DNA of 38,727 nt from Acidisoma silvae (GTDB lineage: Bacteria; Pseudomonadota; Alphaproteobacteria; Acetobacterales; Acetobacteraceae). Positions 33,251-38,727 of this stretch are shown in pieces. The notes beneath the pieces are model-generated. The model saw only the letters and a program-made list of their open reading frames with translations, was not told where the DNA came from and ran no database searches. The DNA is taken from contig NZ_JAESVB010000026.1 of the NCBI RefSeq assembly GCF_020618775.1, forward strand, positions 1-38,727, in the 5' to 3' direction. A program made the position numbers and the translations under genes. Numbering within the stretch: position 1 is the first letter of the stretch; every line of letters begins with the position of its first letter.

Positions 33251-34512
33251 GACCGGCCTCCCGCATGCGTGGGCTGCGAGAGATAGGCTTGGATCTTGTC
33301 ACAATACCAGTCGGTGAATTTCAGCACACCGGCTTCCGCCGACGGGGAATATGGCCCGGGCCTATAGCCTGCCGAGCGCACGCCCGCCTGATTACGTTCG
33401 ACCAGCGCCTTGTCCTGATCATTGGTGACGCGCCAGACATGGGTGAGATTATCGATGGTGTAATCGACACCTTCGATCGCCTCGGCATTGACCAGCCATT
33501 TTGTCGTCACCAGCGTCTCTTCCCGCCCGATCGGCAGCATGCGGACCAGGACGGTATAGTCATTGATGCAATGGTTGAAGGTCGATGGGTAATGCACCCA
33601 GCGCAGCGACCCATAAGCACCGGGCGGCGACAGGCCCAGCGGCTTTGCGACGGCAGGCTTGCCATCCATGGTGATGGATTGCGCATCCTTCGTGAAAGGC
33701 AGGCGCGTCGCGCGGTAATGCGGGCCTTCCGTGATATGGGTGGTGAAGCCCGCCGCTTCCCACTTGTCCCAATATCCCTGGATCATCGCATTCTGTTCAG
33801 GGTTTGCGAAATCGTAGAGATCGAGAAACGTGACCATCAACTCACTATGGCCGCCTGCGCAGTGATAGCATTCGCGGGAATTTTCCACCACCGTCTTCCA
33901 GTTGCCGTATTCGATGAGGTGATCCTCATGCGCCAGCTTGGCATTCTCCAGCCCATGCGGCGCAAGCTGCTCGGTCATCGCTTCGCCATAGGGCGTGAAA
34001 TCCGGTGGATCATCGGCAAGACAGATATAGATGGTGCCGGCCACAGTTCGCAGATTCACGGGCACCAACGCATAATCCTCCGGCCTGAAATTGTCCGGCA
34101 TCAGCTTGGCATGAACGAGCGATCCATCCAGCCGGTAGGTCCAGCGATGGTAGGGACAGACGACGGAGGGGATCTGCCCGCGCTCGGCCTCACACAGTTT
34201 GAAACCACGATGGCGGCAGGAATTATAGAAGGCGCGCAGCCTGCTGTCCCGGTCACGCAGGATCAAAATGGAGCTGCGGCCGATGGAAACCGTGATGAAA
34301 CTACCGCGCTTCGGCAATTCGCAGGTCGCACCGACGAAAATCCATTCCCGGCCGAAAATGACATCAAGGTCGAGCGCATAGATATCAGCGGCGGTGTAGA
34401 AATCCCCGGGCAAGGCATGGCCCGGCTGACGCTTGGCCAGCAGTTCGCGCAGCCGCGCATGATTCGCCATGCCAGGATCGTATGCGCTTACTTTTTCGGC
34501 AATAGACTGCAT
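33247..34512 (-). CDS. Rieske non-heme iron oxygenase, GbcA/stachydrine-demethylase-like
   Basis: A 421-aa alpha-subunit-type oxygenase. Start at 34512 (MQSIAEK); the frame is open to 34593. The Rieske cluster ligands are Cys99-x-His101 (SCRHRG) and Cys119-x2-His122 (CPYHRWTY). The mononuclear iron site has His217 and His222 in RECYHCAGGH, preceded by NWKTVVEN. Spacing and the ENSRECYHC block resemble oxygenases that demethylate or cleave quaternary ammonium compounds (glycine betaine GbcA, proline betaine Stc2) rather than aromatic dioxygenases. The matching flavin/ferredoxin reductase (GbcB type) is not in the window. Its TAA stop overlaps the regulator's ATA start codon. Confidence 0.9.
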   Translation of the reverse strand: MQSIAEKVSAYDPGMANHARLRELLAKRQPGHALPGDFYTAADIYALDLDVIFGREWIFVGATCELPKRGSFITVSIGRSSILILRDRDSRLRAFYNSCRHRGFKLCEAERGQIPSVVCPYHRWTYRLDGSLVHAKLMPDNFRPEDYALVPVNLRTVAGTIYICLADDPPDFTPYGEAMTEQLAPHGLENAKLAHEDHLIEYGNWKTVVENSRECYHCAGGHSELMVTFLDLYDFANPEQNAMIQGYWDKWEAAGFTTHITEGPHYRATRLPFTKDAQSITMDGKPAVAKPLGLSPPGAYGSLRWVHYPSTFNHCINDYTVLVRMLPIGREETLVTTKWLVNAEAIEGVDYTIDNLTHVWRVTNDQDKALVERNQAGVRSAGYRPGPYSPSAEAGVLKFTDWYCDKIQAYLSQPTHAGGRS

Positions 34513-34614
34513 CAGAAGCACACCTTTCCTCTTGGCATACCTTGGCGCACAGAATAGCGGCATGCTGTCGTATATTCGACATTGAACTGCCAAAAAACGA
34601 CAAAAAAGCGCCTG

Positions 34615-35526
34615 CTAGCATGGTGGATGCCGGGCGATCCAGTGGCGGGCGATGGCATCCCGCCCTGTCAACCAGACGCCCTCATGCCGCTGAATGTGAT
34701 CGAGCAGGCGGGCAAGACCGCCAATGCGCCCCGGCCGCCCGATCAGGCGGCTATGCAAGCCTATGGACATCATGCGTGGCCGCCCGTCGCCACCCTCGCG
34801 ATGCAGGTAGTCGAAAGCGTCCCGGCAATAGGCGAAGAAATCGTCACTGCCTGCGAAGTCTCCTCCGCGATTGAGCCGCGCGTCATTATTGTCCAAGGAA
34901 TAGGGCAGGATCAGATGCGGCTTATCCGCCACCTCGGTCCAATAAGGCAAATCGTCGTCATAGGCGTCGCAGTCGTATAGAAAGCCGCCATGCTCCACGA
35001 CCAGCCGACGCGTGTTGGGACTGGGGCGGCCCGTGTACCAACCTATGGGCGCACGACCGACGGCCGCGGTGACCGCCGCGACATTCTGCGCGATATGCGC
35101 ACGCTCCACCGCCTCCGGCACGCCATGATAGTCAATCCAGCGATAGCCGTGGCAAACCACGTCGAAGCCACTGCCGCGGATTTCTGCAGCCGCGCGCGGG
35201 TTACGCTCCAGCGCCATGCCGACGGCATAGATCGTGGCCTGCACACTGCGTTGCCGCAGCAGGCGCATGACATTCCAGAAGCCTGTACGGCTGCCGTAAT
35301 TGAATGCCGACTCAACGTTGAGGTCACGCGCACCCATCAGCGGCGTGCTGACGCCGCTATCTGTCAGCACATATTCCGCATGATCGTCGCCATGCAGAAT
35401 GCTGTATTCGCCCCCCTCCTCCACATTCAGCACGATGGAGACGGCAATGCGCGCATCACCCGGCCAAGCTGGGTTGGGCGGATGGCCGGCATAGCCGATG
35501 AGGTCGCGCGGATAAGTGCCGCTCAT
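34615..35526 (-). CDS. puuE: PuuE-type allantoinase-like hydrolase (polysaccharide-deacetylase fold)
   Basis: A 303-aa cytosolic hydrolase, matching the usual PuuE length. The start at 35526 overlaps the epimerase stop (ATGA). The N-terminus YPRDLIGYAGHPPNPAWPGD, VLNVEEGGEYSILHGD, ESAFNYGSRTGFW, CHGYRWIDYHGV and GWYTGRPSPNTRRLVVEHG are the diagnostic blocks of metal-independent bacterial allantoinase. PuuE opens the hydantoin ring of allantoin to allantoate. Here it lies between an NAD epimerase and a Rieske oxygenase, near an AllC-type amidohydrolase but without uricase or urate-oxidation genes. The real substrate may therefore be allantoin or another hydantoin or cyclic ureide. Confidence 0.88.
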   Translation of the reverse strand: MSGTYPRDLIGYAGHPPNPAWPGDARIAVSIVLNVEEGGEYSILHGDDHAEYVLTDSGVSTPLMGARDLNVESAFNYGSRTGFWNVMRLLRQRSVQATIYAVGMALERNPRAAAEIRGSGFDVVCHGYRWIDYHGVPEAVERAHIAQNVAAVTAAVGRAPIGWYTGRPSPNTRRLVVEHGGFLYDCDAYDDDLPYWTEVADKPHLILPYSLDNNDARLNRGGDFAGSDDFFAYCRDAFDYLHREGGDGRPRMMSIGLHSRLIGRPGRIGGLARLLDHIQRHEGVWLTGRDAIARHWIARHPPC

Positions 35527-36551
35527 GCGTCCATGCCTTCCGCCAGCCAATCGATATAGGCGTGGAATGCCTCCCGCGTCGGGCGCGGACGCCAGCCTGT
35601 CTCCTGAGTGATGCGGGCGATATCATAGGCCCCCCACATGCCGCCCGTGAGGCTCGCATTCTCGATCATCTCGGCCTCGCTCTCCGGCACCGTTTCAGCC
35701 GTAAAGCCAGCCACCTTCTCGGCCGCCCATTCGACCAGCTGGCCGATGGTCGCGGTCTCCCCAGCGGCAACATTATAGACGCCATAGCGCAGGATGTCGG
35801 CTTTGGCGAGAGCATGAATGGCCCGCGCCGCATCCTCAGCATGGATGTAATCGCCGACCGCCTCCAGCGTATTCACCCGCAAAGCTCCACTTCGCGCCAA
35901 TGCCTTATGGGCGATGCGATTGGGTATATGGCGGAAATCGCGGCTGGCCGTGACGCGATCCATCGTGCCGTAAACAGAAGACATGCGGACCGACGCGACG
36001 GACAGACCGAACAATTCGCCATAGCGCTCTGCAATCAGTTCCGAACTCAATTTGGAAATGCCGTAGAGCCGGCGCGGCGCGACGTAGCCATCTTCCGGCA
36101 GCGGCTCGCCGGGCCGATCCGGCCCGTGATGGCGATAGACGGCACCGGAACTGACATAGATGAAGCGCTGAATGCCTGGCTGCGCTCGCGCCCACTCCAG
36201 CAGCGCCACGGTTCCCATGGTATTGACGGCGATGATGCGTGCGGGTTCCGCTGCTTCGGGCTCGCGCCCGATATCGGCCGCCGTGCCGCGCGCCAGCGGC
36301 GTGACCGTCGCGCCATGCACGATATGGGTGATACCGAAACTTTCCAGTTGCGGCGCCCAACTCTCAGGCACAGTGATATCGCCGACAATAACGCGCAAAC
36401 GGTCCGCTACCGGCGCGAAATAGCGCATGGCGGCGGTATCCGGCTTTGCCGCGTCCAGCACCACTACCCTCTCATCGGGCGAGAATTCCGCCCAGGTTCG
36501 CGCCAGTACGCTCATGGCAAAGCCAGTGGCGCCCGTTATCAGAACCGTCAT
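35523..36551 (-). CDS. NAD-dependent epimerase/dehydratase (extended SDR)
   Basis: A 342-aa extended SDR. Start at 36551 (MTVLITGATG) with AAGGA 9 nt upstream; the frame is open to 36665. Tyr163/Lys167 in YGISK and Ser135-136 in YVSSGA are the catalytic residues. The cofactor loop reads GATGFAM (residues 7-13), so the third Gly of GxxGxxG is Met. Members of this broad group act on nucleotide sugars but also on small hydroxy compounds in catabolic operons (denD-like). It is 19 bp after the amidohydrolase gene and overlaps the PuuE-like gene. Confidence 0.9.
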   Translation of the reverse strand: MTVLITGATGFAMSVLARTWAEFSPDERVVVLDAAKPDTAAMRYFAPVADRLRVIVGDITVPESWAPQLESFGITHIVHGATVTPLARGTAADIGREPEAAEPARIIAVNTMGTVALLEWARAQPGIQRFIYVSSGAVYRHHGPDRPGEPLPEDGYVAPRRLYGISKLSSELIAERYGELFGLSVASVRMSSVYGTMDRVTASRDFRHIPNRIAHKALARSGALRVNTLEAVGDYIHAEDAARAIHALAKADILRYGVYNVAAGETATIGQLVEWAAEKVAGFTAETVPESEAEMIENASLTGGMWGAYDIARITQETGWRPRPTREAFHAYIDWLAEGMDA

Positions 36552-36570
36552 ACGTCTACGTCCTTCGGAT

Positions 36571-37839
36571 TCAAGATGGAAAATCCAGCAGCAGCCGGAC
36601 AAGCAAGTCTTCCGCCACCGCGAAATCCGCCATGGCCATGGCTTCATCGGGATTGTGGCTGCCATTGCGGTTGCGGATAAAGATCATGGCGCTTCGAATG
36701 CCAACTTTGGCGAAAATCGCGGCGTCATGCCCGGCGCCGCTCGCCATCTCGAACGGTTGGCCACTCAAGGACAGCAAACGCTGCCGCAAGCCTGCATCCA
36801 TCATCGCGGGCGGCGAATAACTGCCGACACCTAGATCGAAGGTTACGCGATATTCCGTCGCGATATGCGCGGCCGCCCGGCGGAATTCCGCCGCCACGTC
36901 CTGCATAACGGTATCCGACGTACTGCGGATATCGAGCACGAATTGCACATCACCCGCGACACGGCTGGCACCATGCATGGCGGGATCGGTGAAGAATTCT
37001 CCGCTGGTCATCACGAGATCGTCACCGCGTGCTTCGGCCTTATCCCAATGGAGCTGCATGTGATGCAGCAGGGCAACGGTCGCCGCCACAGCATCTGACC
37101 GGTAGCGGCGCGGTACGGCGCCGGAATGCGCATAGACGCCGTGGCAGCGTGCGGCGCGAAAGCGTAGGCAGCCGCGTATACCGCTGACGACTGCGATGGG
37201 CAGCGCTTCCTCAACCAGAACCGGCCCTTGCTCAATGTGCACTTCCAGATAGGCAGCGATACTGGCCGGCTCGAGTAGGGAGCGCTGCATTGCCAAAGTA
37301 TCACGATCGAAACCGGCTGCGCGGAGGCTATCCGCCAGCATGACGCCATTATCCGAACGCCGCACCTCAAGCACCGCCGGGTCAAGTAAGCCGAAAGCCC
37401 CGGCGCTGCCGAGATAGGGAATATCGAACCACACGGATTCTTCGGCGCGAATGGCCATCACGGTAATATCGCAGGACGGCACAAAACCCATGTTCCGCAG
37501 TCGTGCGAGCGCCGCAAGACCTGCTGCGACACCTGCCGCACCGTCGAAATTGCCCCCCTGCGGCACGCTGTCGAGATGGGAACCGATAATGATGCCGGGC
37601 GCCGATCTGTCCCGCCCCGGAAGAGTCATCATCAGATTGCCGATCGGATCCACCCGGCAGGCAAGACCCAGTTCCAAGGCCGCCGCGTGCATGATGTCAT
37701 GCGCTGCCTGCTCGCCCGGGCCGTAGCTGGCCCGCACGATGCCGCGCCCTTCCCGCGTCGCGCGATCCAGGGCATCGAACAGACTTGCGGCGAATGCGGT
37801 ATTTGGCAACAAAGCGTCGATAATTGTATAATTCCTCAA
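36571..37839 (-). CDS. Zn-dependent amidohydrolase, AllC/HyuC/L-carbamoylase-like (M20)
   Basis: A 422-aa M20-type hydrolase. The zinc-site blocks are SHLDSV (His88, Asp90), NFDGAAGV (Asp99), AEES (Glu133-134) and EVHIEQGP. GAGHDA near residue 385 is typical of allantoate amidohydrolases, ureidoglycolate hydrolases and N-carbamoyl-L-amino acid hydrolases. The start shown is a TTG at 37839; other TTG codons at 37812 and 37809 are possible and there is no clear Shine-Dalgarno. It is the first gene of the minus-strand block and would hydrolyse the linear ureide released by the PuuE-like enzyme. Confidence 0.9.
   Translation of the reverse strand: MRNYTIIDALLPNTAFAASLFDALDRATREGRGIVRASYGPGEQAAHDIMHAAALELGLACRVDPIGNLMMTLPGRDRSAPGIIIGSHLDSVPQGGNFDGAAGVAAGLAALARLRNMGFVPSCDITVMAIRAEESVWFDIPYLGSAGAFGLLDPAVLEVRRSDNGVMLADSLRAAGFDRDTLAMQRSLLEPASIAAYLEVHIEQGPVLVEEALPIAVVSGIRGCLRFRAARCHGVYAHSGAVPRRYRSDAVAATVALLHHMQLHWDKAEARGDDLVMTSGEFFTDPAMHGASRVAGDVQFVLDIRSTSDTVMQDVAAEFRRAAAHIATEYRVTFDLGVGSYSPPAMMDAGLRQRLLSLSGQPFEMASGAGHDAAIFAKVGIRSAMIFIRNRNGSHNPDEAMAMADFAVAEDLLVRLLLDFPS
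37803..37832 (+). promoter_or_regulatory. Candidate promoter for the 37902 SDR gene
   Basis: On the plus strand TTGGCA (37803-37808) and a perfect TATAAT (37827-37832) are 18 nt apart. Transcription would begin about 60 nt before the ATG at 37902. The site overlaps the first codons of the divergent amidohydrolase gene. This would be unusual if the TTG at 37839 is its true start, and slightly favours a later start for that gene. Confidence 0.4.
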
Positions 37840-37901
37840 GACTGGTGTGATTACTCTATTTTGGTCTGATCTATATTTTAGCCAAACAGGAAAAACTTGC
37901 G

Positions 37902-38678
37902 ATGTCCAGCCTATTGGCCGGTAAGATAACGGCGATTACAGGCGCCAGTTCCGGGATTGGCCGCGCCATGGCGCTGGCCTTCGCCGCCGAGGGCGCCATC
38001 GTGGCGCTGGCCGATATCACCACACGACCGAAGGAAGGCGGCGCACCGACGCTCGACCTGATTCAGGAGATGGGTGCCACGGGCGATTATGCTCAGATCA
38101 ATGTCGCCGCCTGGGATGATGTCGACCGCTGGATCGGCCATATCGTGGCGCGCTTCGGCCGCCTTGATGTCATGGTCAATAATGCCGCGACCTTTTCCGG
38201 CACCGCGCTGACTGAGACCTCCAGCGCGCAATGGGAAGACGTCATGGGCGTGAACATGACGGGCATGTTCAACGGCTGCAAACGCGCCGTGCAGCAGATG
38301 CTGACACAAGAGCCGCGCCATGAAGCGCGCGGCCGGATCATCAATCTCGGATCACAACAGGGGATCGTCAATTCACCGCATGACACGGCCTATGGCGTCA
38401 GCAAGGCTGGAGCGATCTACATCACGCGGCAGGTCGCCGTTGACTACGCGAAAGACCTCATCATCTGTAACAGCATTTCGCCCGGCAAGGTCGTGACCGG
38501 CAAGCCCGGTTTGCCGATGGACCCTGCATTGATGGAAAATGCCCAGCGGCGAACTCCGTGGCCACGTCTGGGAAAACCTGAAGATATCGCGAATGCTGCC
38601 GTGTTCCTGGCCAGCGACCGCGCCACTTTCATGACGGGGTCCAATCTCGTGGTCGATGGTGGATGGCTGGCGGCCTAG
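37902..38678 (+). CDS. SDR-family oxidoreductase
   Basis: A 258-aa short-chain dehydrogenase. TGASSGIG is at residues 13-20, NNAA at 93-96, Ser151 and Tyr164/Lys168 in YGVSK, and the C-terminal FMTGSNLVVDGGW is complete. The ATG at 37902 has CAGGA upstream, about 13 nt away (AAACAGGAAAAACTTGCG). It is divergent from the long minus-strand block across about 60 bp of AT-rich spacer and may be co-regulated with it. The substrate is unknown. Confidence 0.92.
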   Translation: MSSLLAGKITAITGASSGIGRAMALAFAAEGAIVALADITTRPKEGGAPTLDLIQEMGATGDYAQINVAAWDDVDRWIGHIVARFGRLDVMVNNAATFSGTALTETSSAQWEDVMGVNMTGMFNGCKRAVQQMLTQEPRHEARGRIINLGSQQGIVNSPHDTAYGVSKAGAIYITRQVAVDYAKDLIICNSISPGKVVTGKPGLPMDPALMENAQRRTPWPRLGKPEDIANAAVFLASDRATFMTGSNLVVDGGWLAA

Positions 38679-38727
38679 CGAGCGCGTGTGCCGCCGCAAG
38701 TTGGCTCCGCTTCACTTGAGCGGGTCT

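Noticed and set aside
33265-34557. A 430-codon plus-strand open frame opposite the Rieske gene
   Set aside because: It is a shadow frame of the Rieske oxygenase, whose metal ligands are all in place. The opposite translation shows no recognisable domain.
34615-35526. Cell-wall polysaccharide deacetylase
   Set aside because: There is no signal peptide, and the diagnostic blocks throughout the protein are those of PuuE allantoinase rather than chitin or peptidoglycan deacetylases.
35562-36680. A 372-codon plus-strand open frame opposite the epimerase gene
   Set aside because: It is a shadow of an extended SDR with catalytic Tyr163/Lys167. There is no Shine-Dalgarno or family motif on the plus strand.
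37840-37901. Possible GntR-like palindrome TGGTCTGATC in the divergent spacer
   Set aside because: The symmetry is imperfect, there is no second copy in the spacer, and no GntR-family gene is present in the window.

Overview
The window is GC-rich accessory or catabolic DNA from a proteobacterium. The transporter and regulator types suggest an alphaproteobacterium (Acetobacteraceae- or Rhizobiales-like), but there is no rRNA or housekeeping marker to place it further. Nearly every gene is for uptake, hydrolysis or oxidation of small organic compounds. Most are arranged in tight operons with 4-bp ATGA overlaps.

Layout. (1) 1-1014: a decayed ISL3-type transposase. (2) 1137-8730, minus strand: a sugar or polyol catabolic operon read as SorC-type regulator, SIS-domain isomerase, FGGY (xylulokinase-like) kinase, RbsC-like permease, periplasmic sugar-binding protein, RbsA-like double ATPase and SDR dehydrogenase. 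A near-consensus promoter and a duplicated operator (GCTCATTTGAGC) lie in front of the regulator and in front of the structural genes. (3) 9178-9657: a GNAT acetyltransferase, then a spacer carrying 16 exact copies of the 5-mer GGCTA. (4) 10141-15663: a dipeptide-type ABC transporter dppBCDF on the plus strand, preceded by a 20-codon leader ORF, with its binding protein convergent on the minus strand behind a 12-bp-stem terminator. (5) 15853-22878: amide and peptide hydrolases: P1/DmpA aminopeptidase, polysaccharide-deacetylase-fold hydrolase, AspA/AstE-type deacylase, and an operon of creatininase-family amidohydrolase, PanE-like reductase, SDR and M20 dipeptidase. (6) 23049-24770: an AraC regulator and an SDR. 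(7) 25340-37839, all minus strand: a long catabolic block containing an AllC/HyuC-type amidohydrolase, NAD epimerase, PuuE-type allantoinase-like hydrolase, GbcA-like Rieske oxygenase, GlxA/GbdR-like regulator, two flavin oxidoreductases of the HcnB/HcnC type, a Tat-exported solute-binding protein, an N-carbamoyl-D-amino-acid hydrolase and an NtaA-like flavin monooxygenase. (8) 37902-38678: a divergent SDR.

How they may work together. Region 2 reads as import, oxidation, phosphorylation and isomerisation of one sugar or polyol. Regions 4-5 read as import of amide- or peptide-like compounds and stepwise deacylation. Region 7 combines cyclic-ureide opening, both L-type and D-type carbamoyl hydrolysis, N-dealkylating Rieske chemistry and amine oxidation. 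That combination is the best candidate for an undescribed pathway, perhaps for an N-methylated ureide or hydantoin-like compound. The substrate is inference only. Notable details are a GlxA-type regulator whose only well-placed start codon is ATA, and a transport binding protein with no permease beside it.
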